Assembly: GCA_029204225.1 (NCBI GenBank)
Contig: CM055114.1
Location: 16,825,502-16,889,501 of the forward strand
Direction: 5' to 3'
From: Diphasiastrum complanatum
Taxonomy: Eukaryota > Streptophyta > Lycopodiopsida > Lycopodiales > Lycopodiaceae
DNA: 64,000 nt
The position numbers and the translations under genes are program-made. The notes beneath the pieces are model-generated. The model worked only from the letters and a program-made list of their open reading frames with translations. It did no database searches and was not told where the DNA came from. Numbering within the stretch: position 1 is the stretch's first letter; each line of letters starts with the position of its first letter. Below, in pieces: positions 53,095 through 63,775 of this stretch.

Positions 53095-53930
53095 TTGAGG
53101 AACTTGTCTTGGCCTAGCCTCCTTGAGTTGTGCTCTAAAGCTTCTTAAGCAATTTGTAGCCAAGCTATTGCCGTTTTTTCCTTCGAACTTACTTGGTGTG
53201 CATGGATCCCGCTATGCCCTCGGGTGAAGGACCGTCTTGACCACCCCGCACTCATGAGCTAGACTCCACCCAACTTGTACAGGCCCTAAACTTCCTTCAG
53301 ACCAAATCTTAGAAATGTAGTCTAGGCATGTTGCGGCCGAGCAAGAGTGGCGTTCTTCAACCCACTAGTGGTCCACCGTTTGGTATCCCATGTTTAACTC
53401 TTTTCGGGAGAAAAGAAGGACTGGCATCCGATGTCGTGCTTTCTTGGTTGGATCGGTGGAATAGCCATTTTCCCATGCACAATCCACCTGATAGCACGAA
53501 GATCACTACTGCCCTTAGCCTTTAAAATGGCTTTCCTACAAGTCTTGGATGACTTTGAGCATTGGCGGCATTTGGCCACGCTGCAGATCGGTAGTAGGCC
53601 TGTAGACGCCCACATACAGGAGTTTTATGAGGTCTTACCCCGATTTGCTTTGCGAATCGACCCTGTCGTGATAAAATTACATCTTATTTTGGGGCTTCCA
53701 AAAGAATTTCAACATGAAGTGTGGCACAACCAACGGCAGACAATCGAGGATGCTATTCGCTTTGCGAAATTCTTCGATGACGCCCACTTAGGCTCCTATA
53801 ATGAGCAAAGTTTGCCCAAGGCTGAGCAAAAGGAAAAGAAATTTTTCAAGAAGCGGGGCAAAGGACAAGACGGACACTGGTTCCCAGGGCGGGAGAAAAC
53901 GCGTGAAGCTGGATCACGCTGATTATGACA
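53095..53930 (+). pseudogene. Chr-H gag capsid domain
   Basis: Plus-strand pieces: VVLSWLDRWNSHFPMHNPPD (53328 frame), then, after a shift near 53525, MAFLQVLDDFEHWRHLATLQ, DAHIQEFYEVLPRFALRIDP, LHLILGLPKEFQHEVWHNQR and FFDDAHLGSYNEQSLPKAEQ. The order fits chromovirus gag. 53095-53330 is the 5' leader resumed after TRG-J. Confidence 0.8.
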
Positions 53931-54202
53931 AGGCAAGGACCGGCGTCTTGTGTTTCTCCTGCATGGAGAAGGGGCATCTTTCAAAAGATTGCCCAAAGAA
54001 ACAAAAGAAATCTAGCGGGTATCCTAAATCTTTCAAGGTGCCAAGTAATTCTAGCATTTCTTTTGTTGATTTGTCCTTTAAGGATGGCACTAATTGTGAG
54101 AATTGTTGCTTTAATACAGCTATTTTTGGCCCCCATGACCTCATTCGTATGAATGGGTTCGTAGGACGCCAAGCTGTGACTGCCCCTAACGAACATCCTT
54201 AA
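53801..54202 (+). pseudogene. Chr-H nucleocapsid zinc knuckle
   Basis: CFSCMEKGHLSKDC, with exact CX2CX4HX4C spacing, in a basic context (KKQKKSSGYPKSF), then about 60 residues without protease motif (NCENCCFNTAIFGPHDLIRM) and a stop at 54202. The DSG/DTG protease site is absent. Confidence 0.85.
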
Positions 54203-54640
54203 GGGGGTGAAAAAACATCTAGCCGCAGAAAAAGTCCATTGATAACATGGAGTGATGAAATGAATGGGAGTTTTGAAACTCTCAAGCACTGTGTTTCTAC
54301 GACTCCAATTTTACACATTGTCGATCTTAACCGACCCTTTGTGGTGGACACGGATGCTAGCGACTTTGTTGTAGGAATGGTCCTTTACCAAGACGGTAGG
54401 CCAATTGCGTTTGAAAGCAAAAATCTGGATCCTACTCTGTCTAGGTATAGAGCTTTTTGCAGTCATTCATGCGTTGAAAATTTGGAGGCATTATCTTTAT
54501 GGTGCTAGATTTACATTGATAACTGTTCACCAATCCCTTAAGTATAGATGTGATGCTAAGGACCTTTGTGGTCGTAAGGCTAGAGTGATTGTGACTCCAA
54601 ATTCTCTGGCAAGTTGTTTTTGATAAACTTGAAACAACCC
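54203..54640 (+). pseudogene. Chr-H RT tail/RNase H piece
   Basis: ITWSDEMNGSFETLKHCVST, RPFVVDTDASDFVVGMVLYQ (RNase H start with its Asp), GRPIAFESKNLDPTLSRYRA, then after a shift FAVIHALKIWRHYLYGARFT. Upstream RT (including YxDD) is missing, because the frame joins the zinc-knuckle part within about 40 bases. Confidence 0.82.
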
Positions 54641-55230
54641 TTCGTCTTAGTTCTTCAGATCACCCAGAATCTGATGGGCTGACAGAACATATCAACGAGA
54701 CGTTGAAAGATATGCTTAGAGCATATGTTTCTCACCGACTGTCTGATTGGGAAAGGTATCTCCCAATGGTTGAGTTCGTGCACAATAGTGCGAAGCATTT
54801 TGCCACTGGATATAGTCCTTTTATGATGATGTATGGCTTTCAGCCACGTTCGCTAGTTTCCGTCAGACTCAAAGGTCTCAAGGTGCAAGCTGCATTGGAT
54901 TTTCTGCAAGATATGCAAGAAGTGTTGCAAGTGGCCAAAGAAAGCATTAAAACCGCTTAGGATAGAGCTCAGTTTTATGCTAACCATGGTCGCTCATCTT
55001 GAGAATTTGAGGTCGGAACATGGGTGTATCTTAAAATCCCTAAAGATTCTAAGGTACTGCAGACAGGGAAATGTCGTAAGCTATCTCCACGATATAGTGG
55101 CCCATATAAGGTTGTAAAGAAAATCAATCGGGCTGCTTATCATCTAGATTTTCTGATTGGGATTGGGGTTCATCTTGTTTTCCTTGTAAGTCATTTGAAA
55201 GAGCGACTAAGTCGGAAGGTGAACTGGTTG
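54641..55230 (+). pseudogene. Chr-H integrase, C-terminal half
   Basis: HPESDGLTEHINETLKDMLR (the catalytic Glu in TEH), DWERYLPMVEFVHNSAKHFA, GYSPFMMMYGFQPRS, a stop after SIKTA, then VGTWVYLKIPKDSKVLQ, GKCRKLSPRYSGPYKVVKKI and FLVSHLKERL. The first two catalytic Asp residues and the zinc domain are missing. Confidence 0.85.
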
Positions 55231-55232
55231 AG

Positions 55233-55430
55233 TTGGAGGATCTGACTACCTTTGTGCCTAACATGCCAGAGAGGGTGGTTGACGTTCGTCGACACCAGTT
55301 GAGAAACCACTTGGTTTCTGAATTTTTGGTACATTGGAAAGGCAAGTCAGATGAGGAGGCCACTTGGGAGAGGGAAGACTATTCAAGCCTGAACTTCCCT
55401 GGCTTGCTCCCTTTAGGAGGAGGTTCTTAA
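55233..55430 (+). pseudogene. Chr-H chromodomain
   Basis: VVDVRRHQLRNHLVSEFLVH followed by WKGKSDEEATWEREDY: the chromodomain core (V..R......FLV.WKG...EATWE) with its aromatic residues. In chromoviruses this domain targets integration to modified histones. It ends before the polypurine tract aaagggggaggaa. Confidence 0.88.
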
Positions 55431-55442
55431 AGGGGGAGGAAA

Positions 55443-55833
55443 TGTTTGTACCCATAAGGGCACATAACAGGTTACTTGAGGTGACGGTCTCATCTTATGG
55501 GATGGAACGTTGGTCTGGAGCTATATGTCTTTTGGGTGCCGTGTCAATGTCCTATTGGTGCAAGGCGACCCCTTTGTTTTGGACCCGTGTCAGTGTACAC
55601 AACCGACGCATGTCGTTGGTCATGCGTAACCTCTTTGGTCGGAGGCACCTGTATTATGTATATAGAGGTAGATCTCCATGAGCTTATCATTCATTCTCTC
55701 TTGGAGAATGAAGAGCTCTTCCACTGGTGGTCAGGTGAGGATGTTAATCTAGGCCTCATGATGTAGGTAGGCGAGGGTCGAGGGTAAGGCATGGTGGTAT
55801 GGGACACCATGGCTTATCAGAGATCCGAGCCTG
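55443..55833 (+). repeat. Chr-H 3' LTR (3'-truncated)
   Basis: Starts tgtttgtaccc after the polypurine tract (55429-55442). It matches 44457-44770 of the 5' LTR from 55513 on, with many differences, and stops matching at 55833. Confidence 0.82.
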
Positions 55834-58250
55834 ACAATGAGCAACAATCCAAGGAACAGATAGAGAGCCACATGCATAATCATAGAGATATCCGCACCAT
55901 AAGCGATCAGTAATATGGAAAAACTAGCACCAATCAACAGGTTCAAATGAAAAGCAAGCTATGCGTAATAACTAGGAATGCCACATATCCATAGTTGAAA
56001 ATGAAGCAGTAGTATGAGCAATAGGTCCAAATGAAATCCAAGCGATATGTGATAATCAGGATTGCCAAATATCAAGAGGTAAAAAGGAATCAGTCACATG
56101 AAAAACCTCTAATGCATAAAAAGCCCAAAAGTGTATACCATTGGCATGGACTGCAACAAACCTATATGTAGAAACACAAGGAGACTGAAGGATGATGTGT
56201 AACGGTAGGGCCAAAGGCGCATGAATCATGTCAGGAACCGTAGAAATATCATGAGGCATATCACAAACCTCAAGCAGAGATCCATGGAGTAAAGCGAAAG
56301 AAGATACAACCTGATCACCAATAGCGAGGGAATCATCAAACGTGGACCCGTGAAGAACCCCATAGAAATCAGCAGGAACATCGGCCATAACGGACTCAAG
56401 AGATGGAGATATAGAGACCAATGGAGAAGATACTGCACCAACCACTGAACTAGGAGGGCTATCTGAGGTATGCACAAAAGCAATAGTAGAAATACCACCA
56501 AGGTATACGGCCTCAATATCAATGAAACTAGGAATGACCACTAAATACGATATCTGTGAATCAAGGCATATAGGCGCAAGGCACGCAGCAACAACCTGTA
56601 AATTTAGAGCAGCATCAACCTGAGGAAGAGGACCCATGGATGGTGAAAGTGAAGCGGCAACTGATGTACTCTGAATGGAAGAAGAGCTGCATTGTGAGCC
56701 TTTGGCAGGCTAAGCATAAACTGCTTTCCGGTAACCAACTGATAGTCATCCTGGGAATCAATACCAACAAGTGAATGATGTTGACCAACATGAGTAAAGG
56801 AAAGTGTCTGCTGAGAGAGATCCACAACAATAGTACCAAGTGAAGAGAACTAGTCTGCACCAAAAATAATGTCATAGTGCTCCAGAGGAATGATGTTGAA
56901 ATCTGCCTGACCAGAAAAATCGCCAATGCGATAATCCAAGCCCTGAAACATCTGAGAACTGGGAAAAGAATGGGAATGAGCAACCTCAACATTGAGAGGT
57001 GGGAAGCAAGAACAGGTGTAGCACGAATCCTGGTGGAAATGTAACTGCTAATAAATGAATGTGTACTACCTGTATCCACGAAAGAAATATACTCTCGCCC
57101 AGCATCTAGAATAATATGATCCACAAATGGAACAACATACGTAGGCATAATAACAGAAGCATCAATTGATAAGTTCTGGCCTAAATATGCATCTAGAAGA
57201 ACTGCATACTCATCTAGACGGGTATCAGCAAAATAAGCTAGTGAGTATACAATAGGACCATCATGAAATGTATAACCATATGCCATATGGAGATCTACTG
57301 GAGTAGCCAAAGCATCTGAAAGAGCAACTGTAGACCCATGAATAATATCGAAATAAGGAGCATAGGCGACAACATCTATAGCATGGCGCTCAGGAACATG
57401 AGTAGCATCAAAGTACTCAACAACAATATCAAAGCATGCAACATCGGCAATAGTAGCAAGGCATACTATATTGGTATCAAAGCACGGAACAATATCATAG
57501 CATGCAACATCATCGGTAGCACCATCAAAGCATGCAACGACATCATCAATAGTATCATAGCATGCTATATCAATATCAAGGACCATATCAGTCGCAACCT
57601 GTATATGTGAATCATCATCAGTAGGAACCTGTATATGTGAATTTGACTCACTATGGGATACAATGACGAGCTCAGGTATATCAATAACTATCTCAAGTGA
57701 ATCAAGCAACTCGCTCACACTGTGCGATATAGAATCTTCCTCATGTGTATCGCTAGCAATGTGTGACTCTCTCTATTTGTCTTGCACAAGAAAATGGAAC
57801 CTCGTATATGGAAGAATGCTCACGAGAGGAATCAGAAGGAGTGGAACTCTCAAGACCTATAATACCACTTGTAAGAGCCACAGGAGGAACAATTACAGAA
57901 TTATCATCGGAAAATATAAGAAGGCGAAGTACTGGTAAAAAGTCATGCCACTCAGAGATAGGCAGATGAGAATGGACATAGTCAAACCACTTCGACCTAG
58001 CAAAGAAAAATTGCATCAAGAAACCTTATTAGGACCTGGACAAGTTGGCCGAGAAGTATCAAAGTAATACTGAAGATGTGTGAGCCATTTGTCAAACATA
58101 TGTTCAGATGGTATATCACTATTTAAAACAAAAAGATAATCTAAAGGGAATAGAGACCGAAAATCAGAAGTCATGATAAAAAATAAAATTAAAAGTAACG
58201 GAAAAGAATACGTAACCCAACGATCCAAATAATTTGGGTGGTTTTTATTT
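55834..58250 (-). pseudogene. Gyp-K: retropepsin-containing element protein with amino-acid repeats
   Basis: Minus-strand coding. The likely start at 58174 gives MTSDFRSLFPLDYLFVLNSD, then FDKWLTHLQYYFDTSRPTCP (gag-like, weak). After shifts, 57718-56615 has an odd acidic repeat part (ACYDTIDD, ACFDGATDD, ACYDIVPCFD, ACFDIVVEYFD, YFDII) leading to a protease site GREYISFVDTGSTHSFISSY. The rest of the protease is in the next frame (EHYDIIFGAD). 56637-55834 is a further acidic/hydrophobic part with two imperfect copies of an LDIWQS/MDMWHS block separated by stops. No zinc knuckle, RT or integrase is seen. The Asp-Thr-Gly site makes a retroelement origin likely. The repeat part matches no family I know. 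Confidence 0.6.
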
Positions 58251-58594
58251 TTATTTTTTTATAATGGAGTGTAGAAAGCGAAGAAAAAGTGAAAAACGAA
58301 ATCAACGATGAAAATGAATTATGGAATTGAAACGCAAATGGAACGGAAACTAATAACAAATAACGAAAGACAAAATGAAAAATGCGATGGACAACACAAA
58401 CTACAAAATGGAATGGAAATATTAAAACAACAGCGACAGGCAGAAAGTTAAGCCAGGCAAGACGCTAATCAAGTGGACGAACTGAAGGAGAGGACATAAG
58501 TTGGGTACGCCAATGAAAAGACGTAACAAATAGTGTAGGTAGTACCTCGCAACTGCAAACGAGAGCGTGCTGAAAACGGTAGTAAAATGAAGAC

Positions 58595-58614
58595 ATACCG
58601 GGTAGCCACCAAAT
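58595..58614 (-). other. Gyp-K candidate primer binding site
   Basis: Minus strand atttGGTGGCTACCCGGTAT resembles the Gyp-G site (atttGGCGCCTACCGAGGAG) in form and position upstream of the coding start. A tgttttt 13 bases further right (58627) could open the LTR, but no partner was found. Confidence 0.45.
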
Positions 58615-58629
58615 AGAGATAAAAAATGT

Positions 58630-59034
58630 TTTTGGGCCGCTTTGTAGCTGGAAATTATGCGAAACGAACTGCGAAATGATCTGCCAAAATTTTTTTTTCT
58701 AGCCGCCAAATTTAGCGGAAGTACTTCCGCTAAAGCTCCGCCAAGAAAATGCTCTGATGAAAGCCCTCAACAAAGAGAGAAAAAAAAAATCAGCAAGGAA
58801 AATGGGCGCCCAGTCAAAAAATCAGATCTGAAATTCAGCAATCAGGAAAGTGCTCTAGAAAAGCCCAGATGTAGTCGCCACTTGCCTCCATCTGGGCCCT
58901 CTGTACACTCCACTTAGCGGACACTTCACACTTACTTTACTTTTCATTATGTTCATCAGACATTATTGTATTCCATCTACGGTGCCATATGGCCCGATTT
59001 TATATATGGTGTTTCTTTTGCACGTGTACTACAA
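58630..59034. other. No gene recognised; possible Gyp-K LTR
   Basis: About 400 bases with poly-A and poly-T runs and a short inverted pair (tagcggaagtacttccgcta at 58713-58732, a 20-base perfect palindrome). No protein motif. Confidence 0.4.
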
Positions 59035-59130
59035 GCTCAGTATGGTTCATTATGGTTTCAGCCATGATTCAGTACGATTCAGTATGGTTCAGTATGGTTC
59101 CTTGTGATTTCATCCGGTTTGTTGTGATCT
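59035..59130. repeat. Short tandem repeat: attcagtatggtt
   Basis: About six imperfect units of 10-18 bases (ttcagtatggttcattatggtttcag and similar). Confidence 0.75.
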
Positions 59131-60960
59131 TAGGAGAGAGAGAGAGAAAGAAAGAAAGAAAGCTTTATTAATGTCTTTTCCATGCCAAAAGGCATATAAG
59201 ACTAATGAAGTACATGTCATGTATGTGGTAACCATGGGAGCGTATAAAAACGTCTCCAAACTGTAATAAAGAAAGCATCTAGTGCAAACTAAAATAGACA
59301 CATATGCGAGAGTGTGCGCATAATAATCATATGTATCTAGGGTAAGATGTCAAGGTTGTGTTGTTGCTGCTATGTTGATGTTGTAAAAAGATGTAATGCG
59401 AGCCATAGAATGGGAAAGCACTGGAGCCTACCGGCGTCATCTGTGAGCATGAGCACGTGCGTGTGTAGTAGTATTAGTACGCCTCTGCGTAGAATGTCTG
59501 GTAATCATGGTAGTAACATGATGGTGGGAGGTACATTGTCTGTCTCTGACCTTTATGAGCATGAGAGCGGCCATCATCCTCGTCATCGTCATCATCATAA
59601 TCCTCATCCTCAGGCACTAAATCACGCGATTTCCGTCTAGTAAAGAACGAAGTAATCAATGGCTGTGAGGTAAAATGCTGGGGTGTCTCGTATAACTCTC
59701 TCCGTAGTATGTACATCTCGTGCATCATCAGAGCGACACACCATGGGTCCTCATAAGCCATGAGAGAGTGTAGAGTGGTAGGCATCTCTCAGAACATGCA
59801 ATGATATCGCCCTCTGATCTCATAATATACAGGGCACCTAAATATAAAGTGCTCCTCAGACTCCACCTAACCTAGAGAGCAGAACTGGCAAATCCGCTCC
59901 TCTCTGGGAATACCGTGGAACCTCCCAGTCTCAATAGCTAGCTGATAAGAGGACACCCTGAGCTGCCCCAATGTGAATCTAAGGCAATGTGATAGTTTCG
60001 AGTCCAAGTAGCGCAGCATGACCGGGGTCCCTGATGCATCTAGCTCCAAGAAATGAGTCCGGTAGAAAGCTGGCTTAACTCCTAACTGGTTACGCCAAGT
60101 CCGCTCTAGATATGTGCGATAGAGGAAGCGTCTGATATATTGATGTGTGCCGGAGGGGAGCTCTTTGATGAAGATGCCAAATGATATAAGTAGGAGGTGA
60201 GAGGCCTGAGCGAACCATGATACCCTGTAGCCCTGATCGTGAAGACGCTGTGAGGAGGATAGTGCAACTTGTATGTATCGCCTGTCTATCTCTGGTAACA
60301 CCTATATCCTCAGTATATAGGTGATGAGCTGAAGAGTTGCCTCAATCTGTATAGGTGGAACTGTAAACTCGGTCAGGAGAATCTCATGTGGAACAGAAGG
60401 CTTCGCTCGAATCAACCGAGCTAGCATGGTGGTCTGTAATCGTGAGAGACTGGCCCAGTGTGAAGAACGGAGACCTACACACCATGGCTCTACCGCATAT
60501 AAAGCCGTGGGGGTAACAATAGTATCGAAGAGGTGACACTTACTACGAGCATCCTGGATGGACTTTCGGAAGCAGAATCGCTCTAGCTGAGCAAGGGAGG
60601 CATGTCCCTTCCCCAGTCGAGTGGTAGCAGCCTGTCTCATGCTAAACGTAGGACTTGAGAAAAGGACCCCCAAGTATGTGTAGGAAGGGACCATCTCTAG
60701 AATCTGCCCACCCAAAGTAAGCTCCTATCGCTGCATGAATACCCTCGAAGTGTTGAAGACCATAACCTTGGTCTTCCCAATGTTCACTCCTAGGCCCCAT
60801 ACGGCCCCATCTGGTGCAAAACTCATGCAAGCAATCCAACTGTCGTTGTAGACCCTCTCTGGTCAGTGAGACCAATACCACATCATCGGCATAAAGGAGG
60901 ATAGCAGTCAAGATGTCACCAAGCCTGCAGCTAGTTTGGCAATATGGATATCACGTGAAA
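59131..60960 (-). pseudogene. LINE-M: 3' half of a non-LTR retrotransposon
   Basis: Minus strand. RT begins with DILTAILLYADDVVLVSLTR (YADD box, about 60911-60865). After a shift, ILEMVPSYTYLGVLFSSPTF and SALYAVEPW-like thumb sequence (TPTALYAVEPWCVGLRSSHW) follow. Then, after a stop, a domain ends in RICQFCSLG, a stop, then VESEEHFIFRCPVYYE, the CX2C...HX4C finger typical of LINE ORF2 C-termini. Downstream is an acidic run (EDEDYDDDDDEDDG) to about 59474. The 3' end is probably at 59131-59170, where aataaag is followed by (cttt)n/(ct)n in the sense direction. The 5' part (endonuclease and RT N-terminus) is missing. Confidence 0.85.
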
Positions 60961-61700
60961 GGATATCAAAAAAGCAATTGTTATGCAGATCTGTTGCTTG
61001 GTTTCAGATGGGCTCAACAGGCTTCATTCATTAGAAATCTGGACATCAGTAGATGGTTTAAAAAAACTGGCTACATTTCATATGGTTTCAGAAATTTGGA
61101 CATCAGTAGATGGTTTCAAATGGTTTCAGCTATTCCACAAGAAATATACAATTCCCGCCAGTCTAAGGAAGGCTCCTTCTAGCTCTTTCTATCGTTTTCT
61201 AACAGAAATCAGAATTAGTAGACTGCAAACCATTGGCATCAGAACATCATTTCAAAACTGATTTCTGATGTCTATTGGAAAAGCATGTCCACCATTCAAT
61301 TATGGTTTAGTTAGTATTAAACTCAAAAAAAAAAAAATGTCCATTACTCCTTTTTCCACAAAAAAAATAAATAAAAAAATAAAATTGCGATCCGGGTCGC
61401 GGATCGTTGACATTCCGTATCGCACGATCCGAAATGTTTTTGTAGCAGATCGCGATCCGCTGCAACTCAGGTTCTAAAATATCAAACTTAGATTAAATTC
61501 AATCGTTTGTGAACTATACATCATTGAATCAATATGTAGTGATTGATATGCATTCATAGCCTTGTTCTAAATAACATGCAATGCTATAAACATTCATTTA
61601 ATTAGGAAATACAGTATCACAAGCTTTCCTATGACGGAAACTGTTTAGTATTCATGTATAGGTCACAATGACTTGAAACCACCGTATATTTCACATACAC
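60961..61700. other. No gene recognised; short repeats and GATCCG hairpins
   Basis: Contains a duplicated gaaatctggacatcagtagatg (61040 and 61092) and a cluster of gatccg/cggatc inverted words at 61384-61466 (see findings). A-rich stretches lie at 61325-61385. No protein motif. Confidence 0.5.
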
Positions 61701-63763
61701 TAATGTTGGAACTAAGAACGATGTTAACTAAGTACAAACACATAATTCCAAAGTTTTAGAGGCCATCTTTGGTGTTGTATATGTTCTTGCTCTCTCTCTT
61801 GTATTTGGTATGAGATAGGCAACTACTACTAGGCTCAGAAAGGGATGCTCCCTTGTTTATTCAGGATGCTCCAAGTAATGTCAACTATCTAACTCACACT
61901 CGCAAATCACTACACTTGGCATTTCTATCACAGATCCTCCATCAAGTACCCATGATTACATCAGATGGTCCATATATATATTATAAAGCATATCTTGATT
62001 GAGCATGGCAGAGCTAGTTAGGGGTCCGATCAGACTCACATTTTGGAGTTGGATGCAATAGGGTTCCCGGTCCTACCATGCTAATTAGATTCATGCTTAT
62101 CTCTCAGATTCATATTGGGATAGTTTTGAGTTTCATCATGCCAGCTTGCGATTGACATTGGAAGATGCTTCCAGGGTAGGAGAGGATTTGGCAGTTATGT
62201 TTCTTAGATGAAATGGAGTCTGAGGATCACTTTATATTCAAATGCCCTGTCTATTGTGATATTAGAGGGAGATTAAGAAATAGGCTTAAAAATAATAGAT
62301 TAGGCCAATAAGAACAAAAGTGAAACCCTAGTAAGTTGTGGGTACCATATGTCCATAACAAAGAATATAGACAATTCAGTGTATGTCCATAACAAAAACT
62401 TGTGTAGAAAGTACCCAGTTAGGGTTAGAGTCTAGGGATGATATGGGCCCTGCAACTTACCTCTTGGCCCTATTATCCCTATTTCTTAGTCTTACCCAAC
62501 TCAATGAACCATATAACAATGACCTAGGGTCCTAGAAATAAACGTTCACAACATCATAGAATTTGCTATTCATCCATATTATTATGCACAATATCTTGTA
62601 GATGTGCTCACAACAACCTTGAAAAGATTACGGACCATACTTTTTACGTAGTGGTGTTGAAACCTCTAGAGAAAAAAACCTTCTCAAGCAATAGGCACTC
62701 ATCCTAGTAATTAGATTTTACAAGTAGAGGTGAGGAAGTCCTCCAAATCCAAGTTAGAGTCTTCAAATGTCCTCCAAGCAACCTGCAAGCTTTAAGATGC
62801 TTCCCAACTCCAAGCTAGGATGCCTCCACCTGCAAGTAAGGATTTGCAAGCCTCCAAGGATCTCTTCTCCACCTATGTCCCTACTCTTTAAACACGAAGA
62901 TAGATAACAAGCTGGCCTCAAGTATGCACCACCCAACCATAGCTAGATCCAAGCTCCAAGCAAGACCTATCTAGCACCCCCTTGCTAACCATAAACAAAT
63001 CACAAGCATACCACAACACTCCATAGCATACTCAAGATCCAAACCCTACTTATGTCCCATACCATAAGCAAGATCCAAACCTCAAGCATACTACCACAAG
63101 AAAGCACTCTACACACTAGTAGCAACACTAGAGCATAAGCCAAGCAAACAAGAGAGATCTCCCCCTCCCAATGGGCTCCCTACTACCCTCATATAGATGG
63201 CCCATGGACCCCTCCAATGCACTATGGAGTTCCATGCTCATCCAATGAGAGAGAGAGATGCCTAGGGGAGTTAAAGAATCTCCAAGAGCCTCCATAGGCT
63301 TATGGAATTTCAAGAGACTCTTTGAATGCCTTTCTTGTGGGAGTTGGGAACTCAATGGACACTTTAGAAGGGCGCCCTCCTACTAGGTCCCATTGCCCAA
63401 GTTGTGCAAGTATACTTTGGTCCTAGACCAATAAAGTGATATGGTTCAAGGTTGAAGAAAAATAGTCATCCAATGTCTTTCTAACACCTCACTAGGTTCC
63501 ATACCTCCATCCAAGGCATAGACACCTACCTGCCCTTAACCAAGGACACTAGTACCTTAATCTAAGGCACCTACCCTTAATACTAAGGGTACCTCTTATC
63601 CAAGGGTCACGTGACTCCATACCTCCAACTAAGGTATAGTCATTTGCCTGCCCTTATCCAAGGGCACATACCCTTAATCCTAAGGGTACCTTGCCACTTA
63701 GCCCCCAACACTAAATGGACTATTAGGGGTCTGAAGTACTGCTAGTTACATAGGTATGTAACA
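61701..63763 (-). repeat. Chr-L 3' LTR region (left boundary uncertain)
   Basis: The right edge is well set: the plus strand reads ggtatgtaaca up to 63763, then the polypurine tract. The sense start is therefore TGTTACATACC. The left edge must start with tgtta or similar; tgttggaac at 61704 is one candidate. The stretch has no recognisable protein. It is rich in repeated ccaagggca/ccttaatcctaagggtac words at 63520-63710. Confidence 0.5.
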
Positions 63764-63775
63764 TTCCTTCTCCCT
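63764..63775 (-). other. Chr-L polypurine tract
   Basis: Minus-strand AGGGAGAAGGAA directly before the LTR start TGTTAC. Confidence 0.8.

Larger units (their letters stand above)
44457..55833 (+). mobile_element. Chr-H: internally deleted chromovirus (gypsy with chromodomain), split by TRG-J
   Basis: 5' LTR piece 44457-44892, initiator-Met primer site at 44895, then the TRG-J insertion (45048-53093), then gag, zinc knuckle, an RNase H piece, integrase C-terminal half, chromodomain, polypurine tract and 3' LTR piece (55443-55833). Protease and nearly all RT are missing between 54202 and 54239, so the copy was non-autonomous or was deleted later. The LTR pieces differ at many sites. The first about 70 bases are missing from the 5' LTR, and the end is missing from the 3' LTR. 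Confidence 0.85.
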
